A stretch of 64,000 bases of DNA from Periconia sp. R9002 (GCA_023627715.1 JAMAHW010000066.1:173697-237696), one strand, 5' to 3'; counted from the stretch's first letter, positions 1-10,588 are shown. Notes: a model not told the origin generated them from the sequence alone. Translations and numbers: made by a program.

Positions 1-369
1 TTCGGGGTCGTGGGGGGTTGCTGTTGAGGGGGTGGGTGAGTGTCTACGGAAGCGTGAGGTTGAGGATGTGAAGGTTCGCACGGAGGAGAGTGTGTAAGGT
101 GTGCTGAAGCGCGTCCATTGCGTGGTGGAGGCGAGGATCGTGTGGTTACGGGCTTGGTATGGGGGCGCTGGGTGGGTGGGAGACGGTGGAGACGGTGGTC
201 GTTGTTGTTGTTGTTGGTGTAGTAGTTGCTGATGTTGCTGCGGGCTGTTGCTGCTGTTGTTGTTAAATTGTGGGAGGAATTGCGTGTGCAGTTGGGTGTT
301 GGTTGAGCGGAGGGTCGTGGGTGCGCTGCGGAGAACGAGGGTACGGAGGGATGGGGCCAACGCTGGCAT
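1..369 (-). CDS. N-terminal part of a probable mitochondrial protein, cut by the window edge
   Basis: An open frame of 123 codons runs from an ATG at 369-367 to the left edge without a stop, so only the N-terminus is present. It begins MPALAPSLRTLVLRSAPTTL, rich in Arg, Ser, Thr and Leu and lacking acidic residues, which fits a mitochondrial presequence. A Gln/Asn-rich tract follows (about residues 35-60, encoded by CAA/CAG/AAC runs), then a second Ser/Arg-rich piece (SSVRTFTSSTSRFRR) that also looks like import signal. No catalytic domain lies in the visible part, so the product is unknown. The mitochondrial location is inferred from composition only. Confidence 0.55.
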   Translation of the reverse strand, partial: MPALAPSLRTLVLRSAPTTLRSTNTQLHTQFLPQFNNNSSNSPQQHQQLLHQQQQQRPPSPPSPTHPAPPYQARNHTILASTTQWTRFSTPYTLSSVRTFTSSTSRFRRHSPTPSTATPHDPE

Positions 370-1293
370 GGTTTTTTTCTTTTTCTTTTTTTAAAGGATA
401 GGATTGAGTGGGGGACAATTGTTTGTTGTATAGTGTGTGCGAGGTGTCGAGGAGTCCCCGGTTGGGGTTTGTGGAGTGGAGGAGGAAGGAGGGATGTCAG
501 ATGGAGTGGGATTGGTGTGTTGGCGTCATTGCTGCGGGAAGGAGCCGCACCCACTCGGATTTGTGTACTTCTTGTAAGGTATTCTGTGTCTTTATTGAAG
601 ATATTCTTAAGTATTAACATTATGGGAGAAAGAACAAAAATTTTGTATCGAAATACTCTCCTGGTATTCGACTTACTCCAATACAAATTCTCTTGCAAGA
701 AGAAAGTCCGCAAAGCGTCGTACATGGAGCGGTAAGTGTAGTGAGTGCGTGCTATTCCGACGCCTGGGTGACAGTATAAATATATATATCAAAAGGCTCT
801 TGTTCCTCCTTACACCGTTTGACCGGCGTTGAATATCTCTATTTAATATATCTCGCAATACTTTGAAGACGAAAATACCCCTTTTTTCCCATGTCCTACA
901 CGCGCTGCTACGAATACAAGCCGCAACACACAGTGATGCCGTAGCTCTTTCTTGATGAAACTTGACCTTCGCATACTTTCAAATGCGCTGATTATTCTCA
1001 GGCTATAAAATATATGAAATGAATGCGTTGTGTGGTTCATGTTCCATGGTACAAAATGACCTCATGATAGAACATGTGTTCCCACGCCCATGCCCAATTA
1101 AGATGCTGAAACTGAAGTCTGCGGTGACCCACATGCTTCCTAGCCCCCGCTACTAGTTGATGCTTATCCCCTAGCTGTCTGAGCCATGGTATTGGCGGCG
1201 AACTTCGCTTACCTCTCGAACAAACTTGCCGTCCGGTCAAAAATTGTCTGCTATATAAATTATTTACGGTCGGTAAAAACTCATAATTAAGAA
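370..1293. other. Intergenic, 5' side of the truncated gene
   Basis: I see no convincing gene here. The open frames are short, overlap on both strands and have no recognisable protein character. A pyrimidine-rich stretch directly follows the start codon of the left-edge gene and an AT-rich patch lies near 775-795. Confidence 0.5.
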
Positions 1294-1380
1294 GCGAGAG
1301 TAGTCTAGTGGTTATGATGTCTGCTTTACATGTCTAAATGTAGAGCGCAGAAGGTCGGGAGTTCGATCCTCCCCTCTCGT
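1294..1380 (+). tRNA. tRNA-Val (anticodon UAC), with a 15-nt intron
   Basis: A full cloverleaf can be folded. The acceptor stem is 1294-1300 with 1374-1380 (one G-U pair). The D arm is 1303-1318. The anticodon stem is TCTGC 1320-1324 with GCAGA 1347-1351. The T arm is GGGAG/CTCCC (1357-1373) around a TTCGATC loop. Between the anticodon stem halves lie 22 nt instead of 7. Removing 1331-1345 (15 nt, directly after position 37, the canonical eukaryotic site) leaves loop TTTACAC with anticodon TAC, which reads valine GUA codons. The A box (TAGTCTAGTGGTTATG) and B box (GTTCGATCC) serve as internal Pol III promoters. Confidence 0.93.
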
Positions 1381-2003
1381 AAGAGTACAGCATCATTTTT
1401 TTCCTTTTTTGATGTCTAAGGGTCTTTGACGGCGCTACGAGCGCTGTAGAGAGTTTTCCTGACTCCTACGAGTCTCTACTATGCTAGAGATATATCAGCT
1501 TAGCTTAGTTTTGCTCTAGGGCTGCAGAATGTGTTTCCATGTAATTTTTCATTTTTTGCCGTCCTGCGTGCATTCAGGTATATGCGGCGGCGACAACAGC
1601 GGAACGCCAGGATTTTCAAATTGCACGAGTCTGACTTGAACCGGAGACGCAAGATCTAGGCCCGATTTTATTTCTGGGGCGCGGAATGCGCGGGAAATGT
1701 CGCATACTTGGTTCGTCAAAAGTGGCGTCTTTCATGGAGGCGGATCTTTGGGAAATCGTGTCATGCATCGCGTTTCGTTCCATCAGTATCACATGAACAT
1801 ACAGCGGAGAGTGAAGAGAACATGAACGAAAACATGAACGAAAACATTACTGTCTCCGTTTGACAGCAAATCGTGTCATGATTTTACAGAATACCTATAT
1901 AGGATGATGGGCGAATCCGGCGCCGTCCAAGCAAGAGCATTGGCTCAAAAGTCACAACCAACACCAAAACTCCAATGTACACTTATCAATATATAGAATA
2001 AGC
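1381..2003. other. Intergenic between tRNA-Val and the Srs2 gene
   Basis: No gene is seen. A T-rich run just after the tRNA (about 1396-1410) can act as the Pol III terminator. Around 1820-1845 a 12-bp unit (AACATGAACGAA) is repeated in tandem about twice. The right part must hold the 3' UTR of the minus-strand helicase gene. Confidence 0.5.
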
Positions 2004-5000
2004 TCAACCTAGCCGTGGTCGAGGCGTATTTTGGTGCTTAACAGTCCATCCCTGCACATTCCTCCGCACACCCAAAGTCTTTTTTTGTGTTCCCGCAGGT
2101 CGATTCTGTAGCTGTTCCATTGATGTTGTGTGGAATGTAGAGGCGGTCCGAGACACACTTGTCGACGTTAATGAGAAAGAAGTTTTTATGGTAGGACTTT
2201 TTGCTTCAAAATCCTGGGGCTTCGAGGGACTTCCGGGTTTTGGAGGCACACTCGACAGATCTACCAATCGCTGATCTTCCGGCTCAACTCTCTTCGGTTT
2301 GCTGGCTATTCGCGCATTTTGCACTTTGTAGTTCGGAAATGATGGTGCTTGGTACGGGCGCGACGGGGGTAACGGTTGAGGCTTTAGATTTGAGATATCC
2401 GCAAGAGCAGAGCTCTCTGTAAGTGACGATGACGACCGTTTTAGCAAGGGTGCCTTTACTGGCAAATCCTCTGCTTCTTCTGTCACGGTTGATTGGGTTC
2501 GAGAAAAGAAGCTGGTAATAGCTCCTTGTCCTGCGGCACGTGGTTTAACCTTCCTCGGCTGTACGGCTTTCTTTTCAAACAATTTCGTCTCCTTGTACGC
2601 AGATTTGCCGGTCGCTGCATCTCGGGCGGTTGCGAGCATGCGGATGGCCTCAGCCTCTTCTTGCATTTGCTTTATATCGCCGAGATCTTTGGCACTTGTG
2701 AAACCACCATTAGTACTTTTCATAGTGGTGTTTGCCACTGAGTAGTTTGTGCTTTGCTGCATGGTGACAGAGACGGAGCCACCTGCGAAAGAAGATGATT
2801 TCTCCAGCTTCCTTCGCTTAGAAAATTGCTCAGACTGCTCATTGCTGGCTCTTGGTTCATTCCACGAAGGTTCTTCCCCGTCGATTGCTTCTCGCGTCAA
2901 TGGGTATTGGACATCTTCAGGAAACTCCGTTATTGCACGGGCTGCTTCAATCGCTTCAACAGACGGGCATTCCCGACCCAAAATCGTCGCAATATCATTA
3001 AGCACTGTACACCCTTCCGCGGGGTTTCCAATCGTTGGCCCGCTCAGAGTAAACAGCTTTTGAATATCTGGCTCGGAGATGAATTTGGAAAGCACCGTAT
3101 CCTGTTGCCTAGATTCCCTGACGGGACAACTCAGATACAGCAAAGCCTGGGCTCGCGTCATGCCAACGTAGAGCAATCGTCGCTCCTCATCATGGTCCTC
3201 AGCCCTGGAATGAGGAATAGAACCATCATATACCGCAGGTATGAACGTGACAGGCCATTCAAGGCCCTTGGCAGCGTGGATAGTAGATATGGTGACTTGG
3301 GATAGCTCCTCGCCTTCATTCTTCTCGGCATCAGTCGAAAGAGCTACGTTCATAAGAAATTTTGATAATATGTCGGCAGCGGTATCTTCCCTTTGCTCAA
3401 CTCCATCAACCACTGGAAGTGCATCATCTTCCGTATTGATAAGTGTGCTTGCCAATTGAGTTGCTTGAAGCACAAGCTCCTCAACGTTAGCCCACCGATC
3501 TCTCCAGGAGTCCTTGTATTGGCCTTTGAGGTATGTTTCGAAGTGTATCTTGGTAAGCAAGTAGCTGATCAGTTCGACAATTGAACATCCCTCGCCGTCG
3601 TGGGCGAAAAGCTTTTGGCGCGAAGTGATGATCAGATGAACAAAGATATCGATACCATTCTGGGCTGGTGATGAAATCTTACTCTCCGGCCTTCTCTTCC
3701 CCTGCGCGAAGTCCAGAATCAGTTTCCACAATGTCACCTTTTTCTTGTCCGCTTCTGCAAGAAGAGCCTTGACTGTAGCTTCTCCGATCTTCCGAGAGGG
3801 TAGATTAATCACTCTAACAAGTGCTTCATTGTGGTCTGGCATGTTAATGACCTTTAAATAGTCCAATACAATTTTGATCTCTGCTCGATCGAAGAATCGT
3901 TTCCCTCCAACCATTCGATAAGGTATACCGGCGTTGCCCAACGCTCTCTCAATAGACAATGATAAAGCAGCTGATCGCAGAAGAATAGAGTAATCATTAT
4001 GTTTAAGCAGGCCGGCTGCGAGGGTCCTGGTTCGATTGATCTCTTCGACGACCCATTTCGCCTCGAGTTGTGCGTTAGCCAGATGACGCAATGTTGGAAT
4101 CGACCCTGCACAGTGTGTTGCTACCAGTGGTTTGTTAGGCCGAGCATCATCTTGCTCTATAACAGCCTTGGCAGCCTGAATAATACAGCCAGAAGATCGA
4201 TAGTTGTTCTCAAGGTGGATGGCGATGGAGCTTGGGTAGTCATCCCGCATACGCAAAAGATTCTTAATCTCCGCGGAGCGAAAACTGTATATGCTCTGAT
4301 CCGGATCACCCACGATGGTGATTCGGCCCTGCCTCTGTGCCATGAGCTTCATGAGGTCGTACTGAATATTATTGGTATCCTGGTACTCATCGATAAGAAC
4401 AGCCTGTATGCTCGAGACACAAGCAGGATGATTGCGGAGCAGTTCGACGGTTCGGACCAACATGTCATCAAAGTCGAGTAACTTTTGCTCTTTTAGATAC
4501 TCCTCGTACTCCGCATAAACGCAGGCGAATTCGTGTTGTTCAGCCTTTTTTTGTGTTGCGGCAAATTGCTCGACGGAAACGCCTTTTGATTTCAGTCCAG
4601 ATATTCGACCCCGTGCTTGTGAGGGTTCCACGTTGTATCTTTGCCGTTGTATGATTCGTTTCAGTATGCTGAGGGTCTCATTAGCGTCCGCAATGCCGAA
4701 GTTTTTGGGCAATCCGATGAGTTGGCCGTAGCGGAACAGAAAACGACGGGCCACCGAATGGAAAGTTCCGAGAATCAACTTCGATGCGATCTCCTCCCCG
4801 ACAAAACCGCGTATGCGCTCTCGCATTTCTCGCGCCGCTTTGATCGTAAAGGTACAAACAATGATATTCCATGGTTGGAGACACTCATGGTTGATATGAT
4901 ACGCGACGCGTGCCGTGAGGGTCTTCGTCTTCCCTGAACCTGGGGGAGCCAGGACTTGGACAACAGAGGCAGGACTTGTGACAGCACTTCTCTGTGCGTC

Positions 5001-5027
5001 ATTGAGCCCGTCCAAAAGGGTCTCCAT
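2004..5027 (-). CDS. SRS2: Srs2-type ATP-dependent 3'-5' DNA helicase (UvrD/Rep superfamily 1A)
   Basis: A single exon of 1007 aa. Srs2 strips Rad51 from single-stranded DNA and restrains recombination at replication forks in the nucleus. All SF1A motifs are visible in order: Walker A APPGSGKT at residues 27-34, VLIDEYQDTN (Walker B), GDPDQSIYSFRSAE, NYRSS, TIHAAKGLEWPVTFIP and EERRLLYVGMTRAQ. The helicase core fills about residues 1-650; the tail is Ser/Lys-rich and probably disordered. The tail holds QGAITSFF (residues 834-841), a perfect PCNA-interacting (PIP) box, and ends in a basic NVQGWTVKHQNTPRPRLG segment. The open frame extends 26 codons upstream to 5105, but I chose the ATG at 5027 because the conserved start (METLLDGLNDAQRSAV) begins there. 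The family assignment is strong; the Rad51-removal role is transferred from yeast. Confidence 0.92.
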   Translation of the reverse strand: METLLDGLNDAQRSAVTSPASVVQVLAPPGSGKTKTLTARVAYHINHECLQPWNIIVCTFTIKAAREMRERIRGFVGEEIASKLILGTFHSVARRFLFRYGQLIGLPKNFGIADANETLSILKRIIQRQRYNVEPSQARGRISGLKSKGVSVEQFAATQKKAEQHEFACVYAEYEEYLKEQKLLDFDDMLVRTVELLRNHPACVSSIQAVLIDEYQDTNNIQYDLMKLMAQRQGRITIVGDPDQSIYSFRSAEIKNLLRMRDDYPSSIAIHLENNYRSSGCIIQAAKAVIEQDDARPNKPLVATHCAGSIPTLRHLANAQLEAKWVVEEINRTRTLAAGLLKHNDYSILLRSAALSLSIERALGNAGIPYRMVGGKRFFDRAEIKIVLDYLKVINMPDHNEALVRVINLPSRKIGEATVKALLAEADKKKVTLWKLILDFAQGKRRPESKISSPAQNGIDIFVHLIITSRQKLFAHDGEGCSIVELISYLLTKIHFETYLKGQYKDSWRDRWANVEELVLQATQLASTLINTEDDALPVVDGVEQREDTAADILSKFLMNVALSTDAEKNEGEELSQVTISTIHAAKGLEWPVTFIPAVYDGSIPHSRAEDHDEERRLLYVGMTRAQALLYLSCPVRESRQQDTVLSKFISEPDIQKLFTLSGPTIGNPAEGCTVLNDIATILGRECPSVEAIEAARAITEFPEDVQYPLTREAIDGEEPSWNEPRASNEQSEQFSKRRKLEKSSSFAGGSVSVTMQQSTNYSVANTTMKSTNGGFTSAKDLGDIKQMQEEAEAIRMLATARDAATGKSAYKETKLFEKKAVQPRKVKPRAAGQGAITSFFSRTQSTVTEEAEDLPVKAPLLKRSSSSLTESSALADISNLKPQPLPPSRPYQAPSFPNYKVQNARIASKPKRVEPEDQRLVDLSSVPPKPGSPSKPQDFEAKSPTIKTSFSLTSTSVSRTASTFHTTSMEQLQNRPAGTQKKTLGVRRNVQGWTVKHQNTPRPRLG

Positions 5028-6109
5028 AGTTGCGGTCGTCAACAGAGACCGCCGAAAATGAGGGCGGCGGGATGAAAGTACAAATTCACGGTGGCACCTC
5101 ACCAACGCCGCTAAGACGCGTTTCCACGTGATCGAATCCCACCAATCATGTCATCTAGACCATCTCCTTCGATCATTCAACATGGAACGATACGGCCTCA
5201 TTCACAACAAATGTTACAGAAACACTATGTAATCTTCTAGTACATGTAAAAAATAATTCAATCTCCAAATTTGATGACGGGCAAGCATGTTGCCTCATGC
5301 TGTCCTCGAGTGTGTGGGAAAGTGAGTGAAAATGAAAGTGAAGGGATTGATCGGAAGCACACGAATGATTAATAGCACTTGTCGCAATACGGAAGCTCCT
5401 GTTGGTTTGAAGTAGGTTTTATTCTCATTATCATCGCAAATTCTCTGATGATGTAGGAGAAATTGAGTACAAACTTTAAACAAACATTGAATGCAGTCAG
5501 CAAATCTACTGTCCTCTAGAGTGGCAATCTTGCGACAAGGTGGGCCTACATTATGGCAATGCAACGGGGTCGTATTTTGTAACGGACTAATGTACCACTG
5601 CATCTTGGTGTATTACCTAAATGATGATCGTTTGGGGGCTTAAACCGAAACCCATAAATCTTGGTAACATCTCATTTGCTCAATCTGAGGCTCGTTGCTG
5701 ATGTGCGTTCGTATTCGGACATTGCGCACAAGTTTCGTGTCCAACTACTCTTCATCTACCAGCGAAATAGAGACATGAATGCGAAAAACGACTTAACGGC
5801 GACTATTCCTGTTCATGTTATTCACAAACTGACTACTTGGTACGGCTTTGGAAAGGATAGCCATGTGGTTTTTCTGGGCATCATAAGGTAACGAGAGGAA
5901 TACGAGCCGGCATGCGGCTCTTTACGGTTTCTAATTCAGCTTCACAGGCGCACATCCCCTGATGCACTGATCTGCAAATACTACATATACTCTATTAGCA
6001 TGCACGATGTAGACTCTCCTGCACCGGGAAGCCTTCGTTCACCTCATTCATTCTTTTAGAAATCCTGGTGGTAGATTGGCCATTCCATCCACTCGTTTAC
6101 TCAATCAAG
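5028..6109. other. Divergent promoter region between SRS2 and the NlpC/P60 gene
   Basis: About 1.1 kb separates two genes transcribed away from each other, so it must hold both promoters. Short open frames (for example 5295-5603 on the minus strand) show no domain or signal. No repeats of note. Confidence 0.5.
5116..5121. promoter_or_regulatory. ACGCGT (MluI cell-cycle box-like) upstream of the Srs2 gene
   Basis: The palindrome ACGCGT lies 89 bp upstream of the chosen SRS2 start. In yeasts this is the core of the MCB element bound by MBF, which switches on DNA-replication genes at G1/S. A CACGTG E-box (5125-5130) and a CCAAT box (about 5142-5146) sit next to it. Function here is inference; a six-base site can occur by chance. 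Confidence 0.35.
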
Positions 6110-7135
6110 ATGCGCGTCCAATTTGTCGCTACTTTATTCCTTACTGCCGTGTCAACGGTCACAGCAACTGTCGCTTTTCCCCGTTCAGTTCTCAACGGCC
6201 CTTGCACTGGCAAAGACGGAGCCTCTGGCGTGTGCGTTCCTACAAGCGACTGCAGTCGCGACAACGGCACCTACATCGACGATGCCTGTCCCGGCACACC
6301 AGAGAACATTAAGTGCTGCACGAAGCCTTCTTGCCAGCTCGAAGCCAAGAAAGGAGATTGTCGCTGGGTAGATAAGTGTACTGGAGGCAAAGAGCTCGTG
6401 CAGAATCTCTGCCCAGGTCCAAATGCTTTTCGATGCTGTATCACAAACGATGGTACACCCGCCAGTAGCTCGTTGCCCACAGTTACTAGCAACGCAACCT
6501 CTTCCGCTAAGCCCAGTTCAAAGCCGAGCGCAACATCCAAAACTTCAGCAAAGCCGGAACCTACAAAAAAGCCGGAGCCAGAAACAAGTCTTGGAGAGAA
6601 GGTCTTGAAGAAAGCGAAAGAGGCTGAAGGCATTGACTGTAAGTTCTTACGACCAGTAGCTGTCTATGAGAAGAAGAGACACTAACGCGGTTGTAGATCA
6701 TTGGGCTGGAGGAAGCTGTAAAGGTCCCACAGGCGGTGGTTTCGACTGCTCCGGCCTCGTTTCATGGGCCCTCTGTCAAGTCACTGGCCGTGATCTATTT
6801 AGCGAAGGCCTTCGTGTCACCCGCAGCATGTATTGTGCAAGCGAAAAGAAACTGAAATATGAGTACGACATCCTCAACCCCTGCCCATCTCTTTCAATAA
6901 ACTAATATCTCATCTTAGCAAAATCAAGTGGGAAGACCGCCGTGTTGGAGATGCTGTTTTCTTTGGTGGCAAATGTGATTGTGAAAACAACCCCAAAAGT
7001 ATTCACCACGTTGGCTTAATGATGGATAGTGGGCATACCATGTTCAACGCGCTGAAGACGGGTACTAAGATTAGGGTGGATAACTTCAAGAACTGGGATG
7101 AGAGCGCTTGTCCCTACGTTATCCGCTTCAAATAG
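6110..7135 (+). CDS. Secreted NlpC/P60 (CHAP-like) cysteine peptidase/amidase with Cys-rich N-terminal repeats
   Basis: Three exons: 6110-6638, 6697-6862, 6919-7135, giving 303 aa. Both introns (58 and 56 bp) have GT-AG ends and CTAAC/CTAAT branch sites. Residues 1-22 or so form a signal peptide (MRVQFVATLFLTAVSTVTAT). Two similar Cys-rich modules follow (about 29-77 and 78-115), each running C...C...DC/KC...CPG...CC, then a Ser/Thr/Lys/Pro linker (about 120-165). The C-terminal domain has the NlpC/P60 nucleophile in FDCSGLVSWAL (Cys194) and the partner His262 in SIHHVGLMM. Such enzymes cut peptidoglycan stem peptides or related amide bonds outside the cell; fungi lack peptidoglycan, so an antibacterial or bacterial-wall-scavenging role is inferred. 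The family call is good; substrate is unknown. Confidence 0.85.
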
Positions 7136-7248
7136 ATACCGGCTTGGAGTTACAGGGGCTAGCTGAAGAAGCCGTAATCTAATTTCATGGTGGTAACAGT
7201 CTCGTCAGCCTATCACTTAACGACATATTTTATTCATATTGTGTATTA

Positions 7249-8472
7249 TCACTCTTCTACAAGCTCCATATCTGTGGTATTTTTTTGAAACCATTCAACG
7301 CTTCTTTTGATTCCTTCCTCAGTGTCACAGACAGGAACATATCCTAGCCTCCTTCTGGCTTTCTTTATTGAGAACCAACACCCACCCGACATGAATTCGA
7401 AATGATCCACCGTCATGGATGGTCTCTTGCTTCCAAATGTAACAACCCAACACAGCCATTCACTTATCCATGCAAGTGTGATCATGACCCAGAAAGGTAT
7501 GACGATGAACCTTTGCTGCTCTATTGGCCTATTGCAAAAACGGTCACCAGCAGCCTGCAATACTTTTCTGGTGAAATCCCATAGTTTCATAGGGGACGGA
7601 TCAGCAATAAAGAAAGCCTCCCCATCCACACGCATGTCGGGACGTAAATGCGCACCATCCAGTAGCGCTTTCGCAGCCTTCAAATGGGCTTGAGCGCCAT
7701 TTTCTACATAGCACATTGAATGTACAAGCTGATTTGGTCCGATCTGAATTCGTGCAGCAAGAGTATTGCTTACGCTCATCATTTGTCCGATTGTCACTTT
7801 ATCTCTTGGGCCGTATAATCCAGTAATCCTTATACTAGTCGTGAGTAGCTTTCCATGCCAGTCTGCTTTCTCGGAGAAATCGACAGTTGTGGCGTCTGTA
7901 TTCGATCCTAATACGAAAGTTTCTGTGGCACCTTTGGCTCGACTGTAAGCCGAAGCCGAAGAATTCCAGTTGTTTACAATGGTTTCCGTCTCGTCTACCG
8001 GTCTTTTATTTGTGTTTGGGTCCAAATGTACGCAATTGACCGAACCAGTCCAGACAAAAGCTCGTACACTTGGATGGCGTTTTGCCAGCTCCAGAAGGTT
8101 TTTGGTCCCTAGATATGATACGCGATAATGTCTTGTAGAAGTCCATAATCAGTACAACATATTCGCACCGTTGTTGCTAACTACTTACTGGCTTGGTAAA
8201 GCAAATGCGCCTGGCGAAACAGTGTGCACGATGACCCTCGGCTCAATTTCATTTAACAAATTCTCGACTTGATTCAAGTCCATAAGGTCACATGGTCGGT
8301 ACTCTACCCCTGGGATCCTAAATTTGTTTGGGTTGCGCGATACAACTACAACTCGTGTGCAAGACGACTCTGCCGCAAAAGCTTCGGTAATAAAAGATCC
8401 GACAAAGCCACAGCCGCCGGTAACGAGAACTGTTCCTAGGAATCCAAGGCTCGGTTCGCTGAGCTCTGCCAT
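7249..8472 (-). CDS. 3-beta-hydroxysteroid dehydrogenase/sterol-4-alpha-carboxylate dehydrogenase-like NAD(P) enzyme
   Basis: Two exons: 8472-8189 and 8131-7249; the 57-bp intron starts GTAAGT and has a TACTGAT branch site. The product is 388 aa. The N-terminus carries the Rossmann dinucleotide motif TGGCGFVG (residues 18-25), and the extended-SDR active pair is Tyr157/Lys161 in AYSRAK, with a typical TGSV stretch at 123-126. A hydrophobic segment (FIVIPFWVMITLAWISEWL) in the C-terminal half suggests membrane association, as in Erg26-like enzymes. It probably oxidises a 3-beta-hydroxyl on a sterol or similar lipid. Whether it is the true ERG26 of ergosterol synthesis or one of several fungal paralogues cannot be decided here; divergence from the core family makes a paralogue more likely. 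It is transcribed away from the decayed CorA-like gene across 459 bp. Confidence 0.85.
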
Positions 8473-8931
8473 GGCTGTGCTAGAGCTTCGAGAACGATAT
8501 TTGGCGGGGAGGAGTGTAAATCACAAAAAGGCTAGTTGGTTAAAGTGAAAAGACTATGCTTGATTAAGCTAGCTCGGATCCCCTCCCTTCCCTACATTTT
8601 CCTGACTGTAACTCTAATTACAGTCTTCGAGTTGCATCAACCATCATTTTTCGTGAGCATTATCTCATTTATTCGATGGTTCAAAATTCATTTTTTTATC
8701 GCTCGAAGAGCAGCCTATTGCCCTTCTTTCAACTCTGAATCCGCCATGAGGGCCAAGATGTTAGGCTGTCCGTATCACAAACAATCGCAGATTTAATTGG
8801 TCGCAATACGAATTTGTCGTGGCGCAAACTCCAGCTGAACTCTGATCTGTGCTTTCGATACGGCGTCAATTCTCTCCTCATGTACCAGCAGGCAGCTTTA
8901 TTGAGCAATTCACCGCTAATACATATCTATC

Positions 8932-10588
8932 ATGTCGTCAGATTTTACTCACAGATTACGTTATGTTGAAGCTTGGGAAGATAGAGTATGTACGACGTCT
9001 TTGTTAGAAATGTATAACGCTCTGACTCGAATATAGGGGACAATCAAAACGAGAAGTGGCATCATTTTTCAAGAAAACTATGATGACTGGTTGGTTTTGA
9101 AGGTGATCACCAATCACACATCCAAAGCATTATTGAGCCAACAAACATCAAGGGTCCTAACACGATCACACTCTCCACTGGAGAAAATTTAACTACCAAA
9201 GATTTGATGTTGCGCTTGGTGTACGTTGTGAGTTATCAGAAACTTAGGCAAGTCTTAACATCTGCACCGTAGTACTTGCCACAATCCAGGACATCCGTAT
9301 GCGACTGGATGCAGTAAAGCGGTATTCGATCGATTGTGTGAGAGTTTTGACCTCCATAGAACCACGGATGAAGTCTTTATTAACAACAACGGCGCTTTCG
9401 TAAGATATATTTGTAGAAGCAACGAGTTGTCAGATATACAAAGCCTCGGTGGGTGACATCTTGAACAGAAGGAAAACATACTCAACCTTCATAGCTTTGA
9501 TAGTCAAGATTCCGGTTTGGATGAAGGGCTGCCAGGCTCTATCGTTGTCTTATTCCCCAGAAACTGGATCTACACGAGCTTTTATGGGTTGGTTTCCGGA
9601 TAGGGAGCACGCTGGTTTGGTTGAGTACCTTTGCTCTTCACGGCACAAGCAAGCTCTCAGAAATCCTCTCTTTTTACCGGTATATTTGTTACGAATCCAT
9701 CGGAAAGCTGTTGAATCATACCGCCATGACGTTGACGAATCCCTCTTGAAGATTGAGAACCGTATCGGCTACGCAGTCCCTGGCCTATTGTATTAGTAAG
9801 TCACCCATTCACAGAACCCCTCGAGCTTAAATACTGATTCTATTTATTTGTAATAGTAGACCCATCACGGAACAATTACGTAGAGAGTCGACTGAAGGAT
9901 ATGGACTCCAAGATCTTGTGCGCCGACTTCACGCTTGCAGTACCGAACTTGGCGCGCTTTCTATGGAGGCAAAGTATGGCCGAGAACTTGGAGTATTCCT
10001 GAAGAAAACTTCCGTGAAACTCAACGAATGGGGCATCTTGTACAGAGCGAAAACTTTTGTCAAGGCTTCAGAGGGACTGTACCACGATACACAGCTGGCG
10101 ACAAACCTCTACTATACCATGGAAGCTCAGATCGCAGTGTTGAAAGAACGTGTGTCGAGCCACATCAATCTGGTAGGTTCTAAACAACTTCAATCTTCCT
10201 CGCGGACACTGACAGGATGAAGAGCTTTAGCATAATTGCCCAGGAAGAGAACAGACTCAGTAGAGCCGTCGCGCATAACAGCAAAAAGGACAGTGCGGCT
10301 ATGAAAACTATTGCTCTCGTGACTTTGCTGTTCCTCCCTCCGACATTTGTTGCCGTTAGTATATGTTTACAACTACATAACAGTTTTACTAACCGTCTTC
10401 AGACTTTGTTTGGCATGTCAATGTTTGATTGGAATGGTGAAAAGCCAGGGAGTGACCCACTCTCTTCCTACTTCTGGCTGTACTGGGTAGTTTCCGCTCC
10501 TTTGACGTTTGCTGTGTGGTTTGTATGGCGCATTTGGTGGAGGATGGAAGAGAAAAAGTACATGGCTGAGCTACGAAAGCCAGCATGA
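8932..10588 (+). pseudogene. CorA-like Mg2+ transporter-family gene, apparently inactivated
   Basis: The 3' half is clean. Codons up to 9795 join 9857-10172, then 10223-10354, then 10403-10588, ending in two membrane spans (AMKTIALVTLLFLPPTFVA and YFWLYWVVSAPLTFAVWFVW) around a CorA-like loop that reads GMSMF rather than GMN. The 5' half cannot be read as one protein. Exons 8932-8985 and 9037 onward read MSSDFTHRLRYVEAWEDR then GTIKTRSGIIFQ, but frame is lost near 9102. A TAG lies at 9270-9272, frame shifts again near 9310, a TGA lies at 9454-9456, and frame shifts once more near 9580. Protein-like sequence continues across each break, so these look like lesions and not introns (no suitable splice sites nearby). 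The TAG could alternatively fall in a 45-bp intron (9228-9272). Sequencing error is the main rival explanation. Confidence 0.7.
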
